Assembly (NCBI GenBank): GCA_963807775.1
Contig: CAWECY010000013.1
Location: 248,001 to 312,000 of the forward strand
Direction of reading: 5' to 3'
DNA: 64,000 nt
Source: Bog-473 sp963807775
GTDB lineage: Bacteria > Actinomycetota > Acidimicrobiia > Acidimicrobiales > RAAP-2
A program made the translations under genes and the position numbers. The notes under the pieces were generated by a model. It made no database searches. It saw nothing but the letters and a program-made list of their open reading frames with translations, and was not told where the DNA came from. Of the stretch, positions 55,361 to 63,974 are shown piece after piece; positions within the stretch are counted from its first letter, which is position 1, and each line of letters opens with the position of its first letter.

Positions 55361-55591
55361 TCAGGCGTCCCTGCGTTCATCGTCTGGCATGGCCGGGTTG
55401 CGATGCAGCCAACACAATCCCGAGTGGTGCGTCGTCCAGTTGCGGCAGCGGCGGCGCCCGCTACGAGCCTCGGTGAAGGGCACGAAGACAGAGGCGTGGC
55501 ACTGTTCGCTCATCCGTAAACCTGAAACCTGACACTGATCGAGACCGTGAACCCGACCGAACTCACGAGAGCACCGTAGCCTCATACCCAA
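55361..55591 (-). CDS. Possible small Cys/His protein
   Basis: 76 residues, weak support. The C-terminal half contains SGRRRCRNWTTHHSGLCWLH, a C-x9-C-x2-H arrangement that could bind zinc. An internal Met (MSEQCHASVF) would give 50 residues. It sits alone in a 536-base gap (55254-55790), whose remainder shows no gene, repeat or hairpin that I can support. Confidence 0.35.
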   Translation of the reverse strand: MGMRLRCSREFGRVHGLDQCQVSGLRMSEQCHASVFVPFTEARSGRRRCRNWTTHHSGLCWLHRNPAMPDDERRDA

Positions 55592-55790
55592 CCGCTAGGT
55601 GAGGGTAGGGAAACCGAACCGGCCTATACGCCCCAATCCTGAGACAGTTCGATGCGGCCCACTTCGTATCCCAATTGTGCGGAGTTTCCCACCCTCCGGC
55701 GACTGGGACACCCAGAACCGCCTGGTATCGACTGCGATCGGGTTCAGTAAGATCGCCGGTTCTGCCCGCTGCGGTCGTCGGATCCGCTTC

Positions 55791-56204
55791 TCAGCCCTCG
55801 GCCGAATTACGCGGTCGATGGCCACCATTCGGGCCAGGTGTGACATGGACGAGGTAACTAGGCTCGACCGCTACGAGCCGGTGCCAGACACCGCGTGGCA
55901 CGACGTAGGCGTCGCCTGACCGCAGCAAGACTTTCGTCTCGAGGCCGACCGCCCGCTCATCACCGTCGTCAAGAATCAACTCCATCGCTCCGCTTACGAG
56001 GTACAGGAACTCGTCGCCGTCCGGATGGACCTCACCACCATGCGGTCCAGGCCCTTCGATGTTGGGGATTGCTCCGACTGTGTGTCCATCGATTCGCCGT
56101 GGCGGTCCCGGCGGGGCAGATCTGATGGTCATCGACCAATCCCGAGCGATGTCGGCAACGCTCCCTTCGAAGTGGATCGGCGACGCATTCGGGGCAGTAG
56201 TCAT
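55791..56204 (-). CDS. Cupin-domain protein
   Basis: 137 residues from the ATG at 56204 (the frame opens further to 56231). A single cupin_2 barrel: HGGEVHPDGDEFLYLVSGAMELILDDG supplies the metal-binding H/E motif, and SGDAYVVPRGVWHRL the second His. Such proteins act as small dioxygenases, isomerases or sugar-binding regulators; no substrate hint here. Genes around it face the same way, but gaps are over 160 bases, so it is likely a separate unit. Confidence 0.85.
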   Translation of the reverse strand: MTTAPNASPIHFEGSVADIARDWSMTIRSAPPGPPRRIDGHTVGAIPNIEGPGPHGGEVHPDGDEFLYLVSGAMELILDDGDERAVGLETKVLLRSGDAYVVPRGVWHRLVAVEPSYLVHVTPGPNGGHRPRNSAEG

Positions 56205-56371
56205 GCGTCCAGATTGCCCGTTCCGGGCCACCCCTGCCCGGAATTGCCTGCAACTTCACGGGTTACTGAGCGGGAGTCCTTTGACAACCAGGGGACTAGC
56301 CCGGGACTAGCCCCGACCTGCCTGCCACCCACCTGGCGAACTGGGGCAGGCAGCAGCGTCCGTCGCCGGAC

Positions 56372-56968
56372 TCAAGAGGCGATCTCAACGACTGTCTTCG
56401 ACTCCACGTGGACCCGGTAGATCACTCCGTGGGTGAGTTCCAATTTGAGTGCCTCTTCAGGTTCCAGAACGAGAAGGTTCCGAAGAAGCATGCGACCGAT
56501 CATCTCGTGAGACACAACCAAGGGCCGGAATCGCCCCGACTCAGCGATTCGGCGAAGGGCCGATGCAGCCCTCACGTCAGCATCGGCGTAGCTCTCGCCG
56601 TTGGGAAATCGCCACTGATACTTGTCACGTGAACGACGAGCCAGCTCACCAGGAAAGGCCAGTTCGATCTCCTCATTCGTCATGCCGGACATATCGCCAT
56701 GATCCAGCTCCTGAAGATCATCAACAGTTGTGACCCTGTGGTGAAGGGCTTGCGCGTAGGTCTGAGCCGTCGTGATGGCTCGTCCGAGCGGACTGGAAAA
56801 CACCCCGTCCACCGGTAGTAACCCGATTCGTTCAGCGACCCGTTGAATCTCCGCCATCCCACTGTCACTGAGGGGTGCGTCCAACTGACCCTGGCGGCGA
56901 CCGGTAAGGTTCCATTCCGTCTCCCCGTGTCGGACGAGGCACACCTCTTCGATCGGGAGGAATCGCAC
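56372..56968 (-). CDS. Histidine phosphatase (phosphoglycerate-mutase-like)
   Basis: 198 residues. The catalytic motif VCLVRHGETEWN contains the phosphorylated His; FSSPLGRAITTAQTY and the Glu in LQELDHGDMSG are conserved; LVVSHEMIGRMLLRNLL gives the second His. This is the branch-1 family: phosphoglycerate mutases, alpha-ribazole or fructose bisphosphate phosphatases. It has HE where many have HG in the second motif. A metabolic phosphatase is likely; the substrate cannot be fixed. GTG start at 56968. It is the last gene before the tRNA-Pro end of the island. Confidence 0.88.
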   Translation of the reverse strand: MRFLPIEEVCLVRHGETEWNLTGRRQGQLDAPLSDSGMAEIQRVAERIGLLPVDGVFSSPLGRAITTAQTYAQALHHRVTTVDDLQELDHGDMSGMTNEEIELAFPGELARRSRDKYQWRFPNGESYADADVRAASALRRIAESGRFRPLVVSHEMIGRMLLRNLLVLEPEEALKLELTHGVIYRVHVESKTVVEIAS

Positions 56969-57220
56969 AAGCAGTTCCTACCGCAACCGAGGCACCTCGA
57001 CGACTTGGGTCGCCTCACTATCGAACCGGCGATCAGCGAGCACCGGGACCATTTGCTCGAGCGGGACACCAAGACGGGCCCGGGTCGTGCTGGTTCCTGC
57101 GTCAGTCTTGGCGGAGCACCGTCGGTACGTGGACGCTCTGGTGCGCGGGCAAAACGCGGGGGCAAAATCAGGCCGCCAGAGGAAGGCCCGAAGTGACCCC
57201 TTCTGACCTGGACTTTTGAG

Positions 57221-57295
57221 TCGGGCTGCCGGGATTTGAACCCGGGACCTCTTGACCCCCAGTCAAGCGCGCTAACCAAGCTGCGCCACAGCCCG
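57221..57295 (-). tRNA. tRNA-Pro (anticodon GGG)
   Basis: 75 bases fold fully by eye: acceptor CGGGCTG/CAGCCCG, D-arm GCGC...GCGC, anticodon stem CTTGA/TCAAG with loop CTGGGGG (anticodon GGG), T-arm CCGGG-TTCAAAT-CCCGG, and discriminator A. The C1-G72 pair is typical of tRNA-Pro. CCA is not encoded. Bases 57238-57259 are duplicated at 53921-53942. Confidence 0.97.
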
Positions 57296-57670
57296 TCTCC
57301 GTTGCCCCTGTTAGACAGGGTGAACGGCGGGTCTTCACCTTAGCCGAACCGTTCTGCGCCGACTCCCTGAGCAAGTAGATCGTACGAGTGCACCCGCCGG
57401 TTACTTCCGTGAGCATCAACGACCACCCTTGGGGCTTCGACCATCGTCTCCAACGGTTACTGGGCCGTGGTTACTGCAACGAGGTCGAGGTCGGACATGC
57501 GCCACCCAATTTTGGCGGACCCGCTTTTCGACTTACGAGAGCGCGGGTCCGAGTGGCGCAATTGCTGCGGAAACGGCATTCGGATGTGTTTCTTCGATAT
57601 GTTCCTCGGCGACCGTATGTCGTCCCAGACGCCCCTTCTGTCGGCTGGAATCTGAATCCAGGACTGCTCG
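57296..57670 (+). other. Upstream region of tRNA-Pro and MFS gene
   Basis: 375 bases without a supported gene. It must contain the tRNA promoter (minus strand) and that of the MFS gene (plus strand). TAAGGT on the minus strand about 40 bases before the tRNA could be its -10. Short open frames across it lack recognisable content. Confidence 0.3.
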
Positions 57671-59380
57671 ATGTTCCTGCGTTTGCGTGCCGTCCTCTCG
57701 GTGTTCCGAGCTGCCTTCGAGAACCCTGTGCTACGCAGGGTCGGCTTCGCCTATGCCCTGTTTGGGGCAGCTGAGTTCGGTGTGTGGATTACGCTTTTGG
57801 TTTTCGCCTACGGCCATGGCGGACCGAGCGCCAGCACGTTGATGGTGTTGGTTCAGCTCATCCCGTGCATCGCTCTCGGCCCCTTCCTCGGTGCTCTTGC
57901 CGACCGCCGGCGTCCGAGTCGCATACTTTTCTTGGGCTACGGGCTGCAGGCGTTTTCGATGGCAGCCGTGGCCATTGCAATCGGTCTCGATGCACCAGTG
58001 GTCGCGGTATTCGCCCTCGCACCGCTGACCTCGCTGAGCCTGACGATGACTCGACCACCGCAGGCAGCGCTCCTTCCGGCGATCGTTCGAACGCCAAATG
58101 AGCTGACCGCGGCCAACGTGATGACCGGCTGGACAGATGCAGCCGCCGCTCTGGTCGGCCCCGCAGTAGTCGGCGTCCTCCTGGCATGGCGAGGGCCAGG
58201 ACTGGCAGTAGCAGCCATGGCTGGCATGTCCCTCATCTCAACATTTCTTGTGGTCAGCGTGGCCGGGCCGGCTGCCGCCATCTCCTCAAATGTCGGTGCA
58301 GAAGACGGTGAGAACGATCGAGATGGCGACGACACTCTTACGGCAGCGATCGGGCGAGCCTTATCCTCCGTCCGAACGGGTGCACGCTCAAACCTGTCGG
58401 GGCTTGTGCGCAACCCGCAGATCAGAGTTCTCCTTACGCTGCACACGTTCTATTTCGTACTCATCGGTGTCCTGGATCTGCTCTGCGTCATCCTTGCTGT
58501 GGATTACCTGCACATGGGGCCGGGTGGCGCGGGTTTCCTGAATGCGGCAATCGGCGGAGGAGCACTGCTCGCAGGATTCGTCACGGCCTTTCTCGTTGGT
58601 CGGCGCAATCTAGCGAACACGCTAGCTGCCGCCCTCATCTTCGCGGTATTGCCTCTGGCGTTGATCGGTGTGATACCAAGGGTGGCGCCGGCCATATTTC
58701 TCATCGGAGCTGTCGGCTTGTCGGGTTCTGTCTTCGACGTCGCCGGCCGGACCCTTCTGCAACGATCTGCACCTTCCGACGCGATCGCCGGGTCCTTCTC
58801 CATCTTGGAGGCTCTAATGGACGTCGGTCTAGCCCTAGGAGCCATTCTGGTTCGCATCACGATCGCCATCGGTGGTCTCAAGGCGGCACTCTTTGCTCCC
58901 ACCGTGATAGCCGTCTTGCTCATTGCTGGGCTGTGGCGTCGAATTCGGAAGATTGACGCTTCTGCGACCGTGCCTCAGGTGGAGATTCAACTGCTGCGCT
59001 CAATTGCTATCTTTGCGGCGCTTCCGGCGCCTTCGCTTGAGGGCGTCGCGCGCGACCTCGAGCCACTTATGGTGTCGGAAGGAACGGTCGTTATTACAGA
59101 GGGCGATCGCGGTGACTCCTACTACGTTGTTGCAGAGGGCGAACTGGAGATTGAGCGCGATGGCCAGTTTGTGCAGACGGTCTCGCGAGGTGACGGGTTC
59201 GGCGAGATAGCCCTCATCCGTGACGTTCCCAGACAGGCAACCGTGACCGCAGTCACTGACGCCTCGCTGTACACGCTCGACAGGGAACTCTTCGTTCAGA
59301 CCGTTACCGGCCATACGAGAGCGATGTCAGCGGTTGGGACGATCATCACGAGGCATCTAGGAGACGAAGAGATGGAATGA
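57671..59380 (+). CDS. MFS transporter fused to cyclic-nucleotide-binding domain
   Basis: 569 residues. Residues about 15-420 form an MFS membrane domain with roughly 10-12 hydrophobic segments and the loop LGALADRRRPSRI (the A-motif of MFS). After KIDASATVPQ a cNMP-binding fold follows (about 435-555): LPAPSLEGVARDLEPLMVSEGTVVITEGDRGDSYYVVAEGELEIERDG, then the phosphate-binding cassette GFGEIALIRDVPRQATVTAVTD. The cassette residues are complete, so binding of cAMP or cGMP is plausible. It probably gates export by second messenger; cargo unknown. Confidence 0.88.
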   Translation: MFLRLRAVLSVFRAAFENPVLRRVGFAYALFGAAEFGVWITLLVFAYGHGGPSASTLMVLVQLIPCIALGPFLGALADRRRPSRILFLGYGLQAFSMAAVAIAIGLDAPVVAVFALAPLTSLSLTMTRPPQAALLPAIVRTPNELTAANVMTGWTDAAAALVGPAVVGVLLAWRGPGLAVAAMAGMSLISTFLVVSVAGPAAAISSNVGAEDGENDRDGDDTLTAAIGRALSSVRTGARSNLSGLVRNPQIRVLLTLHTFYFVLIGVLDLLCVILAVDYLHMGPGGAGFLNAAIGGGALLAGFVTAFLVGRRNLANTLAAALIFAVLPLALIGVIPRVAPAIFLIGAVGLSGSVFDVAGRTLLQRSAPSDAIAGSFSILEALMDVGLALGAILVRITIAIGGLKAALFAPTVIAVLLIAGLWRRIRKIDASATVPQVEIQLLRSIAIFAALPAPSLEGVARDLEPLMVSEGTVVITEGDRGDSYYVVAEGELEIERDGQFVQTVSRGDGFGEIALIRDVPRQATVTAVTDASLYTLDRELFVQTVTGHTRAMSAVGTIITRHLGDEEME

Positions 59381-59691
59381 CTCGATGCCTAGGACTCGCC
59401 CACGACACATCATCCGATACCGGGAGAAATCCACGTGGCGTCCTAGGACTTCCCCCAGGTGCCGCACCCGGGCAGCGGCGGGCCCATCGCGAGCCCGACT
59501 CCAGTCATCCTTGACCGTCCCGACGGCGTTGGAGAGCGGATCGGTCAGCATGGACGGGTGATCGCGTGGTCCAGGCTGACCTGACCCCGACGGCCCTCAC
59601 AGCCGATGCCGCGTGGCCAAATGGCGTCGGTCCTGGTCGGAGGGTCTCCCTCCTCTCAAGCGGCGGCCCAAAATGGCCGAATTAGTGGCGG
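59381..59691 (+). other. Intergenic region
   Basis: About 311 bases. CCTAGGACT occurs twice about 55 bases apart. A minus-strand open frame (59357-59551) reads VKDDWSRARDGPAAARVRHLG; no family recognised. Nothing else supported. Confidence 0.25.
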
Positions 59692-60702
59692 ATGGACTCG
59701 GTGGAGCGAGTGAGTGAGGTGGAACGACTGCGTTTCGTCATCGAGACGCAGCGCCTGATCAACGCGACAACCCTCGAAACCGAAGGCGTGATGCAGGTCG
59801 TCACCGAGCGGGCCCAAGCTGCCACCAAGGCCGATGGTGGCGTCGTGGAGCTGACCGAGGGCGAGGACATGGTCGATCGGGCCGTCAGCGGTCTCGCCTC
59901 CGGCTGCTTGGGCGTGAGGCTGGCGTTGCGCAACAGTCTCTCGCGTTTGTGCGTGCGCCAGGGCGTGCCCCTGGTGTGCGACGACACGGAGACCGATTCC
60001 CGGGTCGACCGGGAGGCCTGCCGCCGGGTCGGCGTGCGCTCCATACTCGTGGTCCCCCTCATCCACCGAGGTGCGGCGGTGGGTGTCCTGAAGGTGATGT
60101 CACGTCACACGGATCATTTCGGTGGCAGCGACACGGAAATTCTCGAGTTGATGGCCGGCTTCATCGCGGCCTCCATCTCCAACTCGTTCACCTTCGAGCT
60201 CGAGGTCCACCGGGCCCTGCACGACTCACTCACCGGACTGCCAAACCGCTCCCTCCTCGTCGATCGGATGGAGCACGAGCTCTACGAGGCGCGCCGCTAT
60301 GGCGAGACCTTTGGTGTGCTGTCCATCGACCTCGACGGGTTCAACTCCGTGAACGACACCCAAGGTCACGACGTCGGCGACGCCGTATTGCGGGCGGTGG
60401 CCCGCGAGCTGCTCCCCACGTTGCGGGCCGGCGACACTCTGGCCCGAATGGGTGGCGACGAGTTCGTCCTGCTGTGCCCCAACACCCCTGCAGGCAATGA
60501 GGAGCAAATCCGCCAGCGCATCGCCGTTGCCATCGATCGTGTCACCAGCGCGCTCGGGCTCGACCCGGCCCACTTCGGAGCCAGTGTCGGCGCCGTCTGG
60601 AGCACGGGTGTGGAGAAGACGGCGGCTGAGGTCCTCAACGCGGCCAAGTCGTCGATGTACCGGGCCAAACGAGCGCAGCGGGCTTCGGCACCCGTGCCCT
60701 GA
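59692..60702 (+). CDS. GAF-GGDEF diguanylate cyclase
   Basis: 336 residues. N-terminal GAF domain (about 15-165: QRLINATTLETEGVMQVVTERAQ to SILVVPLIHRGAAVGVLKVMS) and C-terminal GGDEF domain (about 180-330). The active site RMGGDEFVLL is intact, and RAGD placed 5 residues upstream is a complete inhibitory I-site. It makes c-di-GMP under control of an unknown GAF signal, with product feedback. No EAL partner is nearby. Confidence 0.94.
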   Translation: MDSVERVSEVERLRFVIETQRLINATTLETEGVMQVVTERAQAATKADGGVVELTEGEDMVDRAVSGLASGCLGVRLALRNSLSRLCVRQGVPLVCDDTETDSRVDREACRRVGVRSILVVPLIHRGAAVGVLKVMSRHTDHFGGSDTEILELMAGFIAASISNSFTFELEVHRALHDSLTGLPNRSLLVDRMEHELYEARRYGETFGVLSIDLDGFNSVNDTQGHDVGDAVLRAVARELLPTLRAGDTLARMGGDEFVLLCPNTPAGNEEQIRQRIAVAIDRVTSALGLDPAHFGASVGAVWSTGVEKTAAEVLNAAKSSMYRAKRAQRASAPVP

Positions 60703-60763
60703 TTCGGCTACATCGGGTAAAGGACGTACGGCACTCTCGAGCATCGTGTGCTCGAATGGGCCG

Positions 60764-61795
60764 ATGGTCCTCGACATCGCAACCGATCCTCGCCTCGACC
60801 CGCGCCTCCGGAGCCTCCTGACGCTCATACCGAGCTCTCCCCTGCCCGACGTCGAGAGTCGGGAACAGTTGCTGGCCGAAGCGAACACGCCCGAGGCCGA
60901 GGAGAACCGAGCCGCCTTTCTTGCCCTCCAAGACCTGTGCGATTCCGAGGAGAACGCCCCGTCGGCGGGGCTGACGATCACGACCCTCGACATCGCATCT
61001 CGGCCCGACGGCAACACAATCAAGCTCCAGGTCATCCGGCCGTCCTCTGACGAGGCGGTGGCTTGTGTCTATTACATCCACGGCGGAGGCATGTCGAACC
61101 TGTCGTGCTTCGACGGCATGTACCGTGGCTGGGGCAAGCTCATCGCGGCCAACGGCGTGGCCGTGGTCATGGTCGATTTCCGCAACTGCGTGGTGGCGTC
61201 CTCGGTACCCGAGGTGGAGCCCTTCCCCGCCGGGCTCAACGATTGCGTGTCCGGGCTGCATTGGGTGGTCGACCACGCGGACGAGTTGGGTGTCGATGCG
61301 ACCCGCATCGTGGTGGCCGGTGAGAGTGGTGGCGGAAATCTCACGCTGGCCACGGGGCTCAAGCTCAAGCGCGACGGAGACCTGGGCCTCATGAAGGGCT
61401 TGTACGCCCTCTGCCCGTACATCGCGGGCCACTGGCCCGCCCCGGACAGTCCCTCGTCGATCGAAAACGAGGGGATTCTTCTCAACCTGCACAACAATCG
61501 GGGCGCCATGGGTTATGGGATCGAGGCCTTCAACGAGCGCAACCCCCTGGCCTGGCCGGGCTTCGCCAGCGTCGAAGACGTGACGGGGTTCCCGCCCACC
61601 GTCATCAGCGTGAACGAATGCGACCCGTTGCGCGACGAGGGGGTCAATTTCTATCGACTGCTCCTGGCGGCAGGCGTGGCGGCGCGGGGTCGCCAGGTCA
61701 TGGGCACCATGCACGGGACCGAGATCTTCAACATTGCCTGCCCGGAGGTCAGCCGGGACACGGCCCGAGATCTGGCCGCTTTCGCCCGCGCTTGA
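60764..61795 (+). CDS. HSL-type (family IV) esterase
   Basis: 343 residues from the ATG at 60764; the frame is open upstream into the GGDEF gene and that part is rejected. Family IV features: oxyanion motif YYIHGGGM, nucleophile VVAGESGGGNLT, acid Asp in NECDPLRDEG, and His in GTMHGTEIF. It hydrolyses short- to medium-chain esters; the particular substrate is unknown. The N-terminal cap (about 1-90) is long and charged. It lies 61 bases after the cyclase gene and may be cotranscribed. Confidence 0.9.
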   Translation: MVLDIATDPRLDPRLRSLLTLIPSSPLPDVESREQLLAEANTPEAEENRAAFLALQDLCDSEENAPSAGLTITTLDIASRPDGNTIKLQVIRPSSDEAVACVYYIHGGGMSNLSCFDGMYRGWGKLIAANGVAVVMVDFRNCVVASSVPEVEPFPAGLNDCVSGLHWVVDHADELGVDATRIVVAGESGGGNLTLATGLKLKRDGDLGLMKGLYALCPYIAGHWPAPDSPSSIENEGILLNLHNNRGAMGYGIEAFNERNPLAWPGFASVEDVTGFPPTVISVNECDPLRDEGVNFYRLLLAAGVAARGRQVMGTMHGTEIFNIACPEVSRDTARDLAAFARA

Positions 61796-61833
61796 CGCGC
61801 ACGCCCTGCGCTCTCAATGAGCTTGGTGGCCGC

Positions 61834-61839
61834 TACGCT
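61834..61839 (+). promoter_or_regulatory. Putative -10 box (TACGCT) of the phosphoesterase
   Basis: TACGCT followed by 8 bases and the GTG start at 61848, matching the other leaderless-type starts. Confidence 0.45.
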
Positions 61840-61847
61840 CCGCGCCC

Positions 61848-63236
61848 GTGCGCTCTCCCCTGAACCACCGCCTCTTTACACGCGCCGTCGTGGTCTCGGT
61901 ACTCGGCCTGTGTGCAGTCCTCCTGGTTCCCCAATTTCCAGCGGCCGCATCGACCGGCAAGCGCCCGATGACCAAGGTGGTGCGTGCCGCCCTGCCCGTC
62001 GGGAAGATCCAGCACATCCTGGTCATCGAGTTCGAGAACGAGGGCTACGACGTCACCTTCGGCCCGGGATCTGTCGCCACCTACCTCAACGGGACATTGC
62101 GTAAGGAAGGCGAGTTGCTACAGAACTACTACGCCATCGGGCACGACAGCCTGGACAACTACATCGCCCAGGTTTCCGGCCAGTCCCCGACCGAGGATAC
62201 GCAGGCCGACTGCGCCGACAACGGATTCGCCTACGCCGACGTCAGTCCGGGTACGCCGGCACCCGACCAGGCGACCGATCCTGGCCAGGTCGTCGGCGAA
62301 GGCTGCATCTACCCGGCCTCGGTGCCGACGATCGCCAGCCAGCTCGATGCCAAGTACCCACCCAACCCCAAGACGCACGTCGCTTCGTGGCGCGCCTACG
62401 AGCAGGACATGGGCAACACGCCGTCGCGCGACGGCGGCACCCCCGATCCGAGTGGCGGCACGGACTGTGCGCACCCGGCCATCGGCGCCACCGACACCGC
62501 CGAGGTGGCCACCCCGGCCGACCAGTACACGACCCGGCACAACCCCTTCGTCTGGTTCCACTCCATCATCGACAACACAGCAGAGTGCGATGCCAACGTG
62601 GTGCCGCTCGGCACCCTGGGCCCGAGTGGCACCCCGTCCCCGACCGGCCATCTGGCCGAGGACCTCAAGAGCCAGGAAACCACGCCCCGCTTCGGCTTCA
62701 TCACGCCAAACCTGTGCAACGACGGGCACGACGACCCGTGCGCCGGCCCCAACAGCACCGGCGGCTACGCGGGCGGATTGACTGGAGCCGACGAGTTCCT
62801 GCAGGTCTGGATGCCGCTCATCATGGGCTCGCCGGCCTACAAGAGCGGCGACATGCTGGTCGTCATCACCTTCGACGAGTCCGACGTCGGTGGGGCCGAC
62901 GCAGACGATGCCTGCTGCAACGAGCAGCCCGGTCCGAACACCAACGCCCCGGGGAATGCGGGCGACAGCACCGACAACGAGGCCCCGGGCGGAGGGCAGA
63001 TCGGCGCACTGCTGCTCAATTCCAAGTACATCGTGCCCGGATCGACGGACACCACCGGGACCTACAACCACTATTCGGCACTGCGCAGCTACGAGGACCT
63101 GCTCGGGTTGACCAGCGGTGGCGTCGATGGCGAGGGGCACCTCGGCTTCGCCGCCGCCAAGGGGCTGGCTCCGTTCGGGACCGACGTGTTCCCGGCTGAC
63201 CTGAGTAGCGGTCGCGCCAAGAACGGCAAGAAATAG
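61848..63236 (+). CDS. Secreted phosphoesterase (acid phosphatase/phospholipase C superfamily)
   Basis: 462 residues. Signal peptide (LFTRAVVVSVLGLCAVLLVPQFPAAAS). Then the phosphoesterase family (alkaline-phosphatase superfamily) pattern: IQHILVIEFENEGYDVTFG near the start, NYYAIGHDSLDNYIAQVSGQSP, TPRFGFITPNLCNDGHDD, and a metal-binding DMLVVITFDESDVGG. It cleaves phosphate esters outside the cytoplasm. Several Cys pairs suggest disulfides. It ends 3 bases before the convergent gamma-CA gene stop. GTG start. Confidence 0.9.
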   Translation: MRSPLNHRLFTRAVVVSVLGLCAVLLVPQFPAAASTGKRPMTKVVRAALPVGKIQHILVIEFENEGYDVTFGPGSVATYLNGTLRKEGELLQNYYAIGHDSLDNYIAQVSGQSPTEDTQADCADNGFAYADVSPGTPAPDQATDPGQVVGEGCIYPASVPTIASQLDAKYPPNPKTHVASWRAYEQDMGNTPSRDGGTPDPSGGTDCAHPAIGATDTAEVATPADQYTTRHNPFVWFHSIIDNTAECDANVVPLGTLGPSGTPSPTGHLAEDLKSQETTPRFGFITPNLCNDGHDDPCAGPNSTGGYAGGLTGADEFLQVWMPLIMGSPAYKSGDMLVVITFDESDVGGADADDACCNEQPGPNTNAPGNAGDSTDNEAPGGGQIGALLLNSKYIVPGSTDTTGTYNHYSALRSYEDLLGLTSGGVDGEGHLGFAAAKGLAPFGTDVFPADLSSGRAKNGKK

Positions 63237-63239
63237 CGG

Positions 63240-63758
63240 TCAGTCCAGGCGTCGGAGGTGGGCGCGGTAACGCTTGGCGTTGTCCACGTACACGTCGGCC
63301 GACATCTTGATCATCGGGACGTCGGACCTGCCCTCGAGGATGCGGGCCGGGACCCCCAGGGCGAGGGCGCCCGGGGGTACCACCATGCGATCGGGCACCA
63401 CGGCATTGGCGCCCACCGTGGCGCCGGTGCCGACGACGGCCCAGTGCAGCACGACGCTGCCCGATCCGGCGAGCGACTCGTCCTCGAGGGTGCATCCCTC
63501 AAGGTGGGTCAGATGGCCGATGACGCACCCGTCTCCGATGATCGTCGGGAAGCCGGGTCCGGCATGGATGACGGTCCCGTCCTGCACCGAGGAGCGTGCA
63601 CCGACGGTGATCGTCCCGTAGTCGCCCCGCAGGACGGCGCTCGGCCACACGCTCGAGTCGGGACCGATAGTCACACTGCCGATGACGACGGCATCGGGGT
63701 GTACGAACGCCGACGGGTCGATCTGCGGCGTCGCGCCGTCGAGCTCGTAGATGGCCAT
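63240..63758 (-). CDS. Gamma-carbonic-anhydrase-like left-handed beta-helix protein
   Basis: 172 residues. Hexapeptide repeats give a left-handed beta helix (VVIGSVTIGPDSSVWPSAVLRGDYGTITVGARSSVQDGTVIH). The third zinc His of classical gamma-CA (GHxxxxHGC) is replaced: the sequence reads IGHLTHLEGC, so the second His is shifted by two and Glu takes the usual spot. It may bind metal differently or act as an acetyltransferase-type scaffold. ATG at 63758 with TAGCGT 9 bases upstream. Confidence 0.82.
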   Translation of the reverse strand: MAIYELDGATPQIDPSAFVHPDAVVIGSVTIGPDSSVWPSAVLRGDYGTITVGARSSVQDGTVIHAGPGFPTIIGDGCVIGHLTHLEGCTLEDESLAGSGSVVLHWAVVGTGATVGANAVVPDRMVVPPGALALGVPARILEGRSDVPMIKMSADVYVDNAKRYRAHLRRLD

Positions 63759-63767
63759 GGACCGCGA

Positions 63768-63773
63768 ACGCTA
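63768..63773 (-). promoter_or_regulatory. Putative -10 box (TAGCGT) of the beta-helix protein
   Basis: TAGCGT on the minus strand, 9 bases before the ATG at 63758; overlaps the stop region of the upstream zinc-ribbon gene. Confidence 0.35.
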
Positions 63774-63974
63774 CACGTGGCCGGCGATCCAAGTGATGCC
63801 CTGATAGCCCCGATAGCCCAGATAGATCACGCTGGCCACGAGCATCGCCTTGAAATACCACGGGATGGGGTCACGCTCCTGCTCGGCCAATATGGTGCCG
63901 CAAGTGGGGCACTCCCCCTCCTCGCCCAGCTCCTCGTCTTCGACGAGCGCGTCACACTCCTCGCACCACGGCAT
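63771..63974 (-). CDS. Small zinc-ribbon membrane protein
   Basis: 67 residues. An N-terminal zinc ribbon (WCEECDALVEDEELGEEGECPTCGTIL: two CxxC knuckles) is joined to one membrane helix (YFKAMLVASVIYLGYRGYQG). The ribbon would face the cytoplasm. Function unknown; such proteins are common and sometimes act in secretion or stress. It lies just upstream of the beta-helix gene on the same strand. Confidence 0.8.
   Translation of the reverse strand: MPWCEECDALVEDEELGEEGECPTCGTILAEQERDPIPWYFKAMLVASVIYLGYRGYQGITWIAGHV

Noticed and set aside
59357..59551. Minus-strand 64-codon gene after the MFS gene
   Set aside because: It overlaps the MFS 3' end, and no family or ribosome site supports it; mentioned only as part of the gap.
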